A stretch of DNA of 64,000 nucleotides from assembly GCA_963678675.1 (NCBI GenBank), contig OY783195.1, forward strand, positions 22,172,283-22,236,282. The letters are read 5' to 3'. The DNA is from Xiphydria camelus. Lineage: Eukaryota; Arthropoda; Insecta; Hymenoptera; Xiphydriidae. This document shows, piece by piece, positions 32,809 through 44,307 of the stretch; the first letter of the stretch is position 1, and each line of letters opens with the position of its first letter. The translations under genes were made by a program, and so were the position numbers. The notes beneath the pieces are model-generated. The model made no database searches. It was not told where the DNA came from and worked only from the letters and a program-made list of their open reading frames with translations.

Positions 32809-34002
32809 TATTTCGTTTCACCGGGAATTTTGGAGACTTGAGAAATTAATTTGTTTCCGCTAGATAATATTTCTCGCCGAAACTAAGTAGATTTAGGAAT
32901 TCGACTAATTATATTATACTTATAGGTACTTAATCTAATGCAGAGGTATCTACGTGCTCGAAATTCCAATAAAACGAAAATTTGTAGACCGACGATCCCG
33001 CATTTTCCACGCGAAACAATCATCGATCATTCGCTTTCCAACAATTTGGCGACCACCCACGCGCTACTTAATAATTCATAAGCGTACTCCGACGTCTCTA
33101 TTTGCTAACGCCCATACCGTCCAGCCTCATAAATAACATCTCCGCGCGGGCCGAACCTTTCATTTGGCGGAAGCGTTCGAAGCTGATTTACTTGACGCTC
33201 CGTCAAACCACCAGAGTCTTGCGTTGAAAGAGTCACGGAATTATGTCACGGCATAAAAATACGAGTAGTCGTCGCACGCGCAATTACTTTGCCCGGCGGC
33301 GATTGTAGATCCTGCAAACGAAAACCGCGCCACCACTCACACTGGCGCACACATTGCCGCGAGTGTATGTATACACACGACGTAGGGACGTACCGCAGGA
33401 CCGAATGGGAGGAAGGATATTATCCCGTCAGAGGGTGAGAGGGAGTTGAAACGCCTCGCTCCAACGTCCGCCTACGCATGTAGCTCGTTACAGGTAAAGA
33501 ACGCTGCGCGATGAACACTATAGTGACCCTGCCAGCATTTTACCACCTTTAGCGTTACATCGTAATACCGTAATTGCTAACCGGGCGAAACGTTGTCATA
33601 ACCTTAACTGGACTGGAGCCTAATAAAACTACATTCTTTCGGACGCCTTTAAGGGAGTGCGAAGCGAGCGCTAAGAGATGGGTGTTTATGAGAGAATCCT
33701 TTTTAACCGACAGTTTGACTAATAACGCGTTAACTCGCCGAGAGCTTCGCGCCTATATGGGTACGTGTTCAGTGGAAGCACTCGTTCGACGGACTCGGAA
33801 TGAATTAGATACATACCTACGACGTTATTTTGAATCGACGTCTAAGGTAGGATTTGCTGAATGAATAATGCGACTGCGATGAGTCGCATTTAGAGAGTGC
33901 AAGACGCGGATTAAAGTCGCACCGCGCGAGGATTGGTCGTAAGAAGCGTTCAAAGGGATGCTGGGGCTCTCCCTCAGTACCTCGCGGAGATGCCAAAATT
34001 CG

Positions 34003-34009
<7 letters not shown>
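32809..34009. other. no gene called; CpG-rich 33150-33970
   Basis: A 96-codon plus frame (33574-33864) starts at TTG, lacks a recognisable domain and is followed by short-repeat DNA. CAG|GTAAAG at about 33494 is donor-like. Confidence 0.4.
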
Positions 34010-34081
<72 letters not shown>

Positions 34082-34288
34082 NNNNNNNNNNNNNNNNNNN
34101 NNNNNNNNNNNNNNNNNNNNNNNNNNNNNNNNNNNNNNNNNNNNNNNNNNNNNNNNNNNNNNNNNNNNNNNNNNNNNNNNNNNNNNNNNNNNNNNNNNNN
34201 NNNNNNNNNNNNNNNNNNNNNNNNNNNNNNNNNNNNNNNNNNNNNNNNNNNNNNNNNNNNNNNNNNNNNNNNNNNNNNNNNTCTCTCT
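34010..34288 (+). repeat. CT microsatellite interrupted by a 200-base gap
   Basis: A CT run from about 34010 is cut by 200 N at 34082-34281, then a few more TC units. The gap size looks conventional rather than measured. Frames across it are artefacts. Confidence 0.97.
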
Positions 34289-34711
34289 CGCTTCGTGAGT
34301 TTCAATTAAATCTGGTCACGTGGCCTTATTCCGCTTGCGGATGGCCGCTGCGTATCACGGTCGACCGAGCCACGTGTGCCGGGATAACACAGCTGTAAGG
34401 CAATCGCGTCGAGTTAACGCGAGAATAATCAATAGGTGAATGAAATTGAATTGTTTTCCTTGTATGGAAAAAAAATTTGGAAAGAGAAATCTGTAGGCTA
34501 ATTTTAAATAGAGTAAACGTGTCTTAAAGTTAATTTTGAGCGTTAGAATTGGTTCTCGCGATTCAAATTTAACTGTGTAATTTTTAAACACTATTATGCG
34601 TGTAATTTCGATTATGTCACTTTTTATACATTTCCGTTAAATTTATTATTATGCAGCTTATGGCTGTTCTTTTTTGCAACATACATATCAGGTACATGCG
34701 TTACTTTAAGG
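34289..34711. other. no gene seen
   Basis: GC-richer to 34420, then AT-rich. Confidence 0.5.
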
Positions 34712-34843
34712 TCCACTTGTTCAATGTAAGTTCAAGGCTGGTTCAGCTTGAACCGCCGTTCTTGGTATATTATGTGTGACATGAAATATACCAAGAACGG
34801 CGGTTCAAGCTGAACCAGCCTTGAACTTATATTGAACAAGTGG
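34712..34843. repeat. near-perfect 132-bp palindrome
   Basis: Arms of about 55 bp (CCACTTGTTCAAT, then GTTCAAGGCTGGTTCAGCTT, then GAACCGCCGTTCTTGGTATA) pair almost without mismatch around a loop of about 20 bases. The perfection suggests a recent MITE insertion or a hairpin-RNA source. No coding. Confidence 0.92.
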
Positions 34844-35344
34844 GGCTAACACAAATAAATGTTTAAAAAGAACGTACGTAAATTAAGTTATAAAATGAAA
34901 CAGACAAAATTGTATAAAAATAACTGTACATCGAAATAACACATATTTAAGAGTTTAAAAATTACACAATTAAATTTACAGTGCATGTCAACCCTTCATC
35001 CACTTTATTACACATCAATTAAGTACCTAATTCAATCGTCAATTATATGTAGGTATACATAGTTTAAACGACAATCGTTATTTACTTAATGTATTACGAA
35101 AATACAAAAAGAGCATAATGGTCAGAGAAAATGACCATAACTGGTTCTTATTGATCGTGTAAAGTATATAAAAGTGAGATAAATGCCCCGCAGCTTCCGT
35201 TTCATTTTGGACGTGATTATCTCGAAACGCAGTAGAGACACATGAGATATTGAAAGCAGCTTTTTACAGGTAAAATATAGACGAATGTTTTTTATCTTAT
35301 TTTCCTTTTCGATATCTCTAATCGTTCTTAAGATAACCGACTCT
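34844..35344. other. AT-rich, no gene seen
   Basis: TATATAAAAG at 35165-35174 and a donor-like CAG|GTAAAA at 35269/35270 bracket about 100 bases without a usable frame. Confidence 0.4.
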
Positions 35345-36519
35345 ACATTGAGAGAAATTTTATAGATTGCACGGCAATACTAGTAGTTTATTAATATAAT
35401 AATAAGTTCTAATTACCTTAACAATACGTATTTCTATTTTAGCTATATGTATAATTATTTGAGCTATACGTAGGGGAAAGTCGGGTAAGATGGCGTTAAG
35501 CTTTGATGATTTTTCCTGACTTTAATAATTATTCAATCGATGCCAGAATTTCTCCATCATATTCTTCAAACTCTCTAGTTTGATGCTTGAAAAATTGAAT
35601 TCCACAAGCCTAGTACTACTTAAAAAATGCAATTTAGAAATAAAAGTAATCTTCGTCATCTTTTACCCCCTTGTGCGGGTAAGATGACGAACCGGGTAGG
35701 GTAAGATGACGAACTAAGACAATACATGATTTCAACAACAAGTATACTTATTTTTCTCATTAAAACGCTATCATAACACAGAGAGTCTCATATCATCATA
35801 TTTGAGTATATTTACATTGCCAAAGAACTCAGCTACGCCAAGTTTTGGTAACTCAAAAAAACTTTTGACATAAGATGACTTAGAATAACAGCACAAAACG
35901 TAAAGCCATATAGAAATAGCTGGAAACTCATCAACTTCAAAGTACTTAAGTAAAAGATTCAAGTGAAGAACGCTAAATTACATTTTTAGGAACCCGGTAT
36001 CTATCTAAGTAAGTTGACGATCAAATTCATCATCTTACCCGACATCGCCATTTTGAGTTCAATAAAATATTTCTGAACTTCAACTAACCAGAAAACATCG
36101 AAATTATACATCAATAGACGTGTTTTAAGCAGTACTTTAAGGATGTCACAAGTAGAAACTGAAAATATTTACACAGCAAGTGTAATTCCTTACGGAACAC
36201 CTTCAAAAACTTATAACAACGCAGCACGAAATCACGTTTTCCGTTTCAGCGGACGACATGTGCACTAGGATGGGAATTTTGTGTAGGAACCGGCCCTTAA
36301 TCTAGCGTCAATACTGTTAAATATCGAATTCGTCGTCTTACCCGCCTCGTCATTTTACCCGACTTTCCCCTATAGCTATTTCAGCAATAAGTATTGCACT
36401 TGTTACTATTTGGTGTTGCTATATTATTTATACTGTCTGGTTATCCTCAATTAGCCTTAAAGTATCGCTATCATAGCTATACCTATACTTATTGCTGTGC
36501 AACCTATTTTCTCTCAGTG
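35345..36519. mobile_element. CACTGAGAGAA-tipped element carrying a nested insertion
   Basis: ACATTGAGAGAAATTTTATA with GATTGCAC at 35345-35372 is matched in inverse by GTGCAACCTATTTTCTCTCA at the right end (about 36498-36519). Inner parts also match (GCAATA, AGCTAT). The sequence between, 35473-36370, is a separate inserted element. Without it the host is about 275 bp, the size of other MITEs here. Confidence 0.6.
35473..36370. mobile_element. 898-bp element, GGGGAAAGTCGGGTAAGATG tips, TA target
   Basis: The left end GGGGAAAGTCGGGTAAGATG is matched by the inverse right end with one substitution. TA flanks both sides (35471-35472, 36371-36372). Inside both ends the motif GGGTAAGATGACGA is repeated several times, for example at about 35675 and 35698, and inverted near 36030 and 36330. 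Such subterminal repeats are often transposase binding sites. The minus frame 35771-35962 shows no transposase motif. Non-autonomous TA-inserting element. Confidence 0.82.
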
Positions 36520-38020
36520 TATACTGAAGCGTTTAACCCACTTTTACCATAATCGACACTTCTACTCTAGATATGCTGTGTTTATTTTAATTGTAACGTT
36601 TTTAGTGGCGTGATAATCGAAAGCTGATAAAAGTATTATTATTATATTCTATATTCGACTTCTCTGCTTAGAGATGTCGCAGAACTACGTTTATCCATAC
36701 GATCGAGGGTAGTAGTTGGACTGTTTCGAATTATTATACATAAGTCAGCTCTCCTACTAGCCTCTCAGATCCCGAGAGGTATCGCGCTGCAGGGACGCAA
36801 ATACCTGCCGCATGCTCGCTTAATCCACGACAACCGGTTAGAATCAAATAACCGCGGGGACTGCAGCGAGAAATCTGTAAGTCTAATGCAAACGCGCCAC
36901 CCCAATTTACCGAGCCAATGGCCGAGCGGACCTGCAGTGTTTAATGGCGGCAGTTAAAGGGGAGCTATTGAAATTTTTATTCAATTATTCATGGTAATAT
37001 ACGGATCGTCCGAGCAATTTATTGATTCTGGGAAACGATGAGGCGCGGCTCGTTATTTTCGCGTACAACTCGATTATCGTGACAAAGCTAACGCAAAGAT
37101 CGAGAGGGAGGCGACGCGCTGCTATAATCCAGGACGCTCCGATTTTCTCGCTCGGGAATCGCTTCTCGGCGGCGAATGACGTTGTCGGATGACGGTATAA
37201 ATTTGCAGTTCGCGGATCTCGCCAAGGTCCGACGTGATGTCGAAAAAATGAACGGCGCTCCTCCTCTTTGTTAGTTTTACAAGCGCTTGATTCGATAATC
37301 GAATAACGCAAACACCGTTTCCGACCGCGTAGCTCCGTATAATTAGAGGGGAGGGGAGGTAGATAATAACCGCCTTCTGCCGACAGTATTAACTTAATTG
37401 CTTTATTAGATTAAGTGACCCGAAATTGGGGTTACGTGTAACGAACTTTGATTTTTTTCTTCTTGGAGACGGATGCACTTTTCGAGAGGAAACGCGGAGT
37501 AAAGGATTCCCACCTAGAAGAATATTAATGTTTAAAAATGTCAGAATTAAAATTAATTCAATTTCATTCATTTGTTAAATACTATCAAATTTTGAGAACA
37601 TTAGAAACGGTATTTTGCAACAGCTATTGTGAATGCATGGGTCCGAAATTCTTCTGTAAAATAATATTTAGTCAAATTCAGTTGATTGCGGCACTATCTC
37701 GTAACAATTAATATCATTTGTATAGTTTTGTAAAAATAATAGAGGAGTAAAATTCGATGAGCCATCTTCAGTATACGTAAGGACTGTACTCTTAAGGAAA
37801 CCGTGTAAGATATGTGCACCCCATTATTGGAGAATATGAATCTTATATTTTATTTATAACTTAATTTTGATAGCTACCAAGTGAATTTGAAATATAATGA
37901 AACATAAGTCTCATATTTTATGTATAGCTTAATTAGTGCACAGAAAAACTGGAAGCGAAACAAAGTGAAGTTAAAAATTTAGCCGTAGAAAGATTAGTGT
38001 TATCTATTATTGAAAAAGCT
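36520..38020. other. no gene called; CpG-rich 36760-37350
   Basis: 36820-37010 is balanced and stop-poor and might be regulatory. 37590-37990 is AT-rich with a directly repeated TTATATTTTAT..ATA.CTTAATT segment at about 37845 and 37915. Confidence 0.45.
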
Positions 38021-38377
38021 TTACATATGTTGAGATTCATCAAAATTGGAGGCGCAGACCCTCACTGGGTCTTTCTGTCGGTCGCACTCGTCGGCAATAT
38101 AGAACACGTGAGGCGACAAAACGGGTTTCTTCAATGTACCTAACACCAGATACTTGATTATGTCATATATAGCTGCGTTGAAGCTCCCGGATTTCTCAGA
38201 GACTTCAAAGCATATTGTACATCCGAGAAACCAATAAACGCTTATGGATATTGGTCGCCCGCCGCAAGCGGATGTAGGCGGTGCGGAAATTGGAAGTGTT
38301 GAGCGGTCACAGACGATTAAGACATTATCGGCGTTTAGGTCCGAAATTTTGGGCAGAAACCTGTACATTATGAGCAA
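38021..38377 (-). CDS. unrecognised 118-codon frame
   Basis: On the minus strand a frame is open from about 38450 to the stop at 38021-38023; the first ATG is near 38368. It encodes a mixed-composition peptide with a cysteine-containing YWFLGCTICFEV segment, a KYLVLGTLKKPVLSP segment and a hydrophilic DECDRQKDPVRVC end. The composition is more protein-like than that of other frames here, and no overlapping frame of similar length exists over its second half. It has no known motif that I can name. It could be a 3' exon, a decayed transposon frame or chance. Confidence 0.28.
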   Translation of the reverse strand: MLIMYRFLPKISDLNADNVLIVCDRSTLPISAPPTSACGGRPISISVYWFLGCTICFEVSEKSGSFNAAIYDIIKYLVLGTLKKPVLSPHVFYIADECDRQKDPVRVCASNFDESQHM

Positions 38378-38450
38378 TAAATTCCAGGATGTAGCCGCAG
38401 TCTCTCGAGAGAGAGTCTTCTTATTTTTCTTTACGTCGGATGTATTGCCG

Positions 38451-38926
38451 CGACTCCCACCACTCCGTCACGACGGTGCGGAGTGGTTTACATTATAAGG
38501 GTGCATGTGTTTTGGAGTAAGAATTGAATTGAAACTACAGTTGAAAAAAAATTCACCTGCGACCGGAGACAAATGAATGAAAGATTGCGCATAACTTAGC
38601 GTAATACGACAGGGCCTAATGCGTTACGATGCAACGAGTGCACACCTGTCCTCTGTTTCATCTCTGCATGCGCACGTCTATATTGCCAAATTCTCTGATA
38701 TATAGGGTAAACCGAGGAGAGATGCCACATGAGAAGAGATGCCAAATGGCAATAGATCGACCTGTAACGAACAAATGGTTCTCACACCAGGTCTGCCGGT
38801 ATCTTTATCTGACATATTTATGCAATATAAATATACTGGCATTTCGACATAGCTATGAATACAAAAAACGTTTTTCCCATATGTGAGGAATTAAGTAATT
38901 AGGATTAATTCACATCTGAAAATAAA
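38451..38926. other. no gene seen
   Basis: Contains a GGGTAAACCGAGGAGAGATGCC segment (about 38705) faintly like the tips of other elements. The plus frame 38629-38886 is unrecognised. Confidence 0.45.
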
Positions 38927-39077
38927 CTGTAAAAAAGTATTGTCAATTTGTAACGCCGTGTAACCGGTGCAAATCTATATATACCACATCTGATGTCATT
39001 CTGTCTTATGCCATTGTTATTTAACACTAAAAGTAGGTAGTCTACATAGATCCACACTGCAGAGTTTTTTACAGTGT
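38927..39077 (+). mobile_element. ACACTGTAAAAAA-type MITE, copy 2
   Basis: Starts ACTGTAAAAAAGTATTGTCA and ends TTTTTTACAGTGT. The middle has ACCACATCTGATGTCATTCT, TTATGCCATTGTTATTTAAC and GATCCACA, as in the copies at 32657 and 43722. Confidence 0.8.
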
Positions 39078-39162
39078 GTACTTACCTCTGCATTCATACG
39101 TATAGGTACTTATATTTATACCCATGCAATTTATTTTTATATTACTGCGTACATTCTACATA

Positions 39163-39573
39163 TACTTGGTAATTCTTTAATATTGCGACAAACTTCAAGG
39201 TCGGGTTCCTTGGATGAAAATAAGAAAAAAGTTCCTATGAACATGAGTCCGGAAACGCTGAGTTTTGGAGAAATAGGGTGTTAATTTTTATACAAATTTT
39301 CTATAGATACTAATAATAGGAAGTATATTTTTGCAGAGAGCTTCCATTTTATTTATTTTTTGTAATAGGGCCTTCTTAAGAGTATTAAATATCATTTCAG
39401 AAGAAAGGATGCGTCATCACGTTTTAAATATATTTTTTTTGATAAGGCATTTAAAAATGCAATTCCGAAACTCAGCGTTTCCGGACCCATGTTCATAGGA
39501 ACTTTTTTTTTCTTATTTTCATCCAAAGAACTCATCCTTGAAGTTTGTCGCAATATTAAAGAATCACCCGGTA
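39163..39573. mobile_element. foldback element with 105-bp arms (TACCGGGTGATTC tips)
   Basis: Left arm TACTTGGTAATTCTTTAATA and right arm (inverse) TACCGGGTGATTCTTTAATA continue for about 105 bp through TTGCGACAAACTTCAAGG, TGGATGAAAATAAGAAAAAA and TCCGGAAACGCTGAGTTT with few differences. TA is present on both flanks. The 200-bp centre is AT-rich and non-coding. Confidence 0.88.
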
Positions 39574-40904
39574 TATCGCTAGCATAAAACTACACTAAAG
39601 TATCGTATTATAGTACAACCACACTATAAAGTCTTATCGATCGGTTTCGTCTTAAACTGTATTTACTTCTTAATAAATATAACTATGCATTTCAATTCGT
39701 CAATTTTGTTTCAATCACGTAAAACTAAGACGGAATAAGGAAAAGGAATATTTTTAAATTTTCAAATATTCAAGATTTCTGATTTTCCTTTTTCTACAAA
39801 ACTCTCTAGACTACTTTGGACTTTAAGAGTTTCTCATTAAATTAACCGCTATCGCGTAATACTAACTGCAGCCTATCGAATCTACATATCATATTAAAAA
39901 TCTTGCTTAGACATTTATGTAGATATTACTTGATTACACACAATATATCCGCATGCGTAACCCTAATTTTAACAAATGTACTTAATACACATGCGATCGA
40001 CATAAATCTCTCGCATAAGTATGAATATATCCGAACTGGAAGGGATTACACCGGTACAGATATCCAGACGAAACCCCAAAAAGACGGCGCTATATTTATG
40101 CTGAGTCCTTTTTATCTCGGTGACTATTACAAAGCCATAACTCGTCGTGGCAACTGTAGCGTAAGAGCTTTGTCCGATGGTCAATGGATTTAGCCGCGAC
40201 AGTAGTGCAGTGTGAACGGATTATTAGCTGGATCTAAATCACAGTCCATGGCTCAACAGGGTCGCCCCTCGTCGGCGCACGTCTTTGATAGGGCAGCGAC
40301 TCGGTTGCAGATACTGACGCAACTACAAACTCGTCTGAATATGTATATATGTATATGTATACGAACGAAAAAGATAGTTTTCGGTCGGTTTAAAGGCTAA
40401 TATCTCGAAGCCCGAATAATACATCGGATCGTTTTGATTTAATGAACCCACTGCGATCTTATAACTGCTACTACAGATCATCCATTTGAAAAGAGGGGAT
40501 TCTAAAGGATCTACTTTACCGTATTAGAGAAATGTAGTTATTTCCACACTTTATGAATATAATTCGTGTGTAATAGCTTTGAATTCTATAAATCAAAATA
40601 TAAATATATGCATATTTAATTGCGAAAGAGAAATAATTAGACAAAATTTATTGTTCAACAACAAAACATTTATACATTTAACGATATGCAAATAGACAGT
40701 TTATCGCATAAAATACGTCAATTAGAAAAATGATGTTTTCAAATTATATGTAAAATTCTTATAAGTTGAGACGAAGAAGCGTACCTATTTGTCTTATAAA
40801 AAAATTATGAGTCAGTTTATAGCCTTTTTAAATAATATTATCGTGGCATCAATAAGCGTAATTCAAAATTTGAATACAAATGAATAATATTCTACAAGAA
40901 ATTA
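39574..40904. other. no gene seen
   Basis: AT-rich, with overlapping frames on both strands at 39903-40193 that lack motifs. Confidence 0.5.
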
Positions 40905-41073
40905 TATACAAACTGTCCCTTTCAATATACGCCAGCGTGGCGAGTTGCATATCGGTTATCCGCCTTGCGCCAGACACAGGCGCCACAGGCGCATGGCCCC
41001 TGCAGCGGATCGGAGGCGTCAACCGATATGCAACCCGCCACGCTGGCGTGTACAGCGGGGGACAGTCTGTATA
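40905..41073. mobile_element. 169-bp MITE with TATACA(A/G)ACTGTCCC tips
   Basis: Left arm TATACAAACTGTCCCTTTCA runs into ACGCCAGCGTGGCGAGTTGC and ATATCGG. The right arm is the close inverse. The arms are about 55 bp. The next element starts only five bases further (41079) with a similar but distinct tip. Confidence 0.85.
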
Positions 41074-41499
41074 GAATATACAGGGTGTCCCTAAATATCA
41101 TGTACAAACGGAAGGAGGTAATTCTTTGGCTTATTTCATGACTAAAAGTTCATATAAACATAGGTCCGTAAAAGCTTCGTTACTGATCTACAGGGTGTTG
41201 AAGTTTCAAAATTTTTTAATTTTTTTTTTATAGCTCATGCAGTTTTAAAGATATTTAGCTCAAATTTGGGATGTAGGTTATGCTATAGGGCTTATATCAT
41301 TGGGCATGTCAAATGGTTGTGAGAATCTACAGAGGGTTATTTTTTTAGGGGTCGTGATCCCTTTTCTTCCCCTGAACTTTTTTGTGGTGCACCTCTGGTA
41401 GATTCTAAAACACAAAATAAATGTCCTGTTCTGTTTACAATCTTTTTGATCTCTTGTAGTTTTTTCGAATCTGCCACCGTTATCGAGAAAAAACCGTAA

Positions 41500-41660
41500 G
41501 GGAGAGCGCCCACCAAAGTGGCGTGGCATAAGACGTGGCAGCGACGTGGCAAAAGTCATTGTTTGAACTCGTAGTGGCATGCTAGATGCATGTCGAAACA
41601 ATGGTTTTTGCCACGTCGCTGCCACGTCTTATGCCACGCCACTTTGGTGGGCGCTCTCCC
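41500..41660. mobile_element. 161-bp MITE with TAA target duplication
   Basis: GGGAGAGCGCCCACCAAAGT runs into GGCGTGGCATAAGACGTGGC and AGCGACGTGGCAAAA. The right arm is an almost perfect inverse. TAA is present at 41497-41499 and 41661-41663. Three-base TWA duplications are characteristic of PIF/Harbinger-type elements. It is inserted in the 41079-42252 element. Confidence 0.9.
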
Positions 41661-41913
41661 TAAGAAATACTCCGCAAATGTTCCAAAGAGTACGGGAATC
41701 AATGAGATGAAGAGCGGAGGCATGTGTAAGAGTTGGAGGAGGTCACTTTCAGCAGTTTTTGTAACGTTGTTTTGTTATGTTTATTATTTAGGGTTTTCTT
41801 ATTTTAATAAATAATTTCTACAAAAACCGCGTTATCTAAAAAAAATTTGAAATTTCAACAACCTGTAGATCAGTAACGAAGCTTTTACGGGCCTATGTTT
41901 ATATGAACTTTTA

Positions 41914-42185
41914 GAGCCAACTCACACGGTGCGACTTCACTGCGACAAAACTGTCGCACGCTGTCGCAACAATCGACGACTTTCCTGCGACAAACGACAC
42001 CGTCACTATAGATGTCATACAGACAAGCGCGAGGTGCGTGTCGTACTGCTGTCGCAGGGAAGTCGCACCGTGTGAGTGCTTCGCTGCGTCTCCATGCTGA
42101 TTTGCCGCGTGCGACGTACTCTCGACCGAGTGCGACCGAGTGCGACAGTTTTGTCGCAGTGAAATTGCACCGTGTGAGTTGGCTC
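41914..42185. mobile_element. 272-bp MITE with TTA target duplication
   Basis: GAGCCAACTCACACGGTGCG at the left end is matched in inverse at the right end. TTA lies on both sides (41911-41913, 42186-42188). Interior is packed with GTCGCA/TGCGAC motifs, probable subterminal binding repeats. The intact left arm of the host element shows the unfilled site, with one TTA, proving the exact insertion. PIF/Harbinger-type by target duplication. Confidence 0.92.
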
Positions 42186-42252
42186 TTAGTCATGAAATAA
42201 GCCAAAGAATTACCTCCTTCGGTTTGTACATTATATTTAGGGACACCCTGTA

Positions 42253-43721
42253 TAATATACCTAATTTACATTTTTTTTTTAATTTATTCAGATCGAATCA
42301 GTTTTTAAATATGGAATCAACTATATTTCTCTTTGGTACTCGCTTACAGATATATGAAAATACAAACTAACGTAAAATTCTGCGTAATATCGAAGCAAGA
42401 GTTTACAAATTATTCTAAAAAGAACGATCTTATTCGTCGCCTTTGGCGATCGATCATTAGATATTTAGACCCCCTTTTTCTAGATCAAAAACAATGAACT
42501 CGAGATTTAACATCGCTGCTTACGAATAATGCGTTTGAGCGTGCTTTATAAAGTGAAAATAGCGCCCTCGTTCAACACGCCAGACACTCGCTAATATTCG
42601 AGAGGCCATCGAAGGGAAAAGAATAGAGACGGAAAGGGAGGAGAGTAATGAATCATATTTGTTTAAAATTCATACGTTATAGTAGTATCATATAGGGACT
42701 GTCTAATCAGATCCAGTACCTACTTTAAAACTAGATCACAAATGCTGGAGTTAGTTAACGTTAGATAATGCTTGTAATGATTTTCTGCGCTACACAGAAT
42801 TATGCTTAAATAAAATTCCGAATGCATTGCCACAAGAGTTGCAGCCTAAAGTACCTGTAGTACGGTATATCACTTATACGTGATCCATGCTCGCTACTTC
42901 CCTGTATAAATACAACTTCTTAATATATCTATACACAGAAATATAGGCGGATCGTATATCTTGAAATATATCCAGAGTGTAAAGCGCAGACGGCAGCCTT
43001 CGAATGAAGTCTTGCAATAATAAAGATGCGCAATAAAAATAAAGGATCCACCGACTCCGATTCAAATTCAGATCCAGATTGAAAGGATTAAGATGGAATG
43101 GGGTTCTCGACGCTAGGATTTGTCGTGAAAAGAAGCCCCCTTTTCTAACGTCGCGCGCCCAGGCTCGAAACAACAATCCACGATGAGTTCGATCGATTCC
43201 ACCCGGACTAGCGTATATTTAGCATATTCCCCTCGACTGACAGCGTGTTATTTTACCAACAAATAATACGCAAGGACCATTGTGGATCCGGCCGGAGAGC
43301 ACTCGAGCCTCAAGGGCTCCCTTAAACGCTTTTAAATACGCGCGAAGAATGCACGAGATGGCGAGGAGGGAAACCCCTTCGTAGGCTACCTGCTGAATTA
43401 CAATGACGAGCTGACGATCGTTTAGAGAAGAGAGGCTTTCAAGGCTTCAATTAAATCCAAAGCAAACGATATGTGGGTGTAGGTACGTGTCGCGTGCGAT
43501 GGCAATGGGACTTGGCGACGTTACATTGAGAGCAATGTGTTAGGGCTCATGGAGGAACAGTTGCAAGGCTGCCTGATAATTGCTCCATTCGCTGAAAAAA
43601 TACTTATCCTTTCGATAATGCGAATAGTTTCAGTCTATATAATCAATTTGGACGTTAAATCAACAAATATGAATACTATAGTAAATAAATGGGAACATGA
43701 GCTACCTACCTAGACATAGAT
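42253..43721. other. no gene seen
   Basis: AT-rich to about 42900, then more balanced DNA with overlapping short frames. No motif recognised. Confidence 0.5.
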
Positions 43722-43874
43722 ACACGGTAAAAAAGTGGTGTTAATTTTTAACACCATTTCACTGGTGTGGACCTATAATATGTACCGCATCTGATGTCAT
43801 TCAGTCTTATGCCATTGTTATCTAACACCAAAAGTGTTCTATATAGATCCACATAGCAGAATTTGTTACAGTGT
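43722..43874 (+). mobile_element. ACACTGTAAAAAA-type MITE, copy 3
   Basis: The best-kept copy: ACACGGTAAAAAAGTGGTGT at the left, TTTGTTACAGTGT at the right, with TTTCACTGGTGTGGACC, CATCTGATGTCATTCAG and TAACACCAAAAGTG inside. 153 bp. Confidence 0.82.
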
Positions 43875-43999
43875 AGATTCTTTTAAGAGGTATTAGCTAT
43901 GTAACGAAATAAATGCGAAACAATATTACTGTTTGTACTATGTAGGTATACATCTGTAGTCATAATTGTATAGCTAGTGTATTCGTACGAAGTAACTGT

Positions 44000-44013
44000 C
44001 CCCCCCCCCCCCC
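44000..44013 (+). repeat. poly-C run
   Basis: Fourteen C in a row, followed by a short TAGCCA/TGGCTA hairpin. Confidence 0.9.
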
Positions 44014-44245
44014 TAGCCAGCAATATATTATGGCTACTGTAGCCAGGAATATTATTGCTACAAGCGCCTAGAAACATTTCTCAGTGCAAACATAAAACAT
44101 TTTAAACACCACCGTCTCGCAAAATCATATGCCACAGCTCTGACCGTTTAATTAATACCACGTACATTTTTAAAGGTCCCTCCAGAGAGACTACCAATTT
44201 GACAAACAGCATATATCGCGCACGCACACACATACGCACGCGCGC

Positions 44246-44248
<3 letters not shown>

Positions 44249-44304
<56 letters not shown>
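44249..44304 (+). repeat. AG microsatellite
   Basis: Perfect AG dinucleotide array preceded by a CA/CG alternating stretch. Produces a spurious poly-Ser-Leu frame on the minus strand. Confidence 0.95.

Positions 44305-44307
<3 letters not shown>

Larger units (their letters stand above)
41079..42252. mobile_element. foldback element (TACAGGGTGTCCC tips) hosting two MITEs
   Basis: Left arm TACAGGGTGTCCCTAAATAT at 41079 extends about 130 bp through GGAGGTAATTCTTTGGCTTA, ATAGGTCCGTAAAAGCTTCG and a second CTACAGGGTGTTGAAGTTTC. The right arm is its inverse (41845-41913 and 42186-42252), split by a MITE. A further MITE sits in the centre at 41500-41660. Once both insertions are removed, the element is about 735 bp. 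The centre has no convincing transposase frame. Confidence 0.8.

Noticed and set aside
33817..34398. Frames of 121-162 codons across the N gap
   Set aside because: They read through 200 N and CT repeats.
35165..35270. TATATAAAAG followed by a donor-like CAG|GTAAAA
   Set aside because: No initiator at the right spacing and no usable frame or acceptor. AT-rich DNA gives such matches often.
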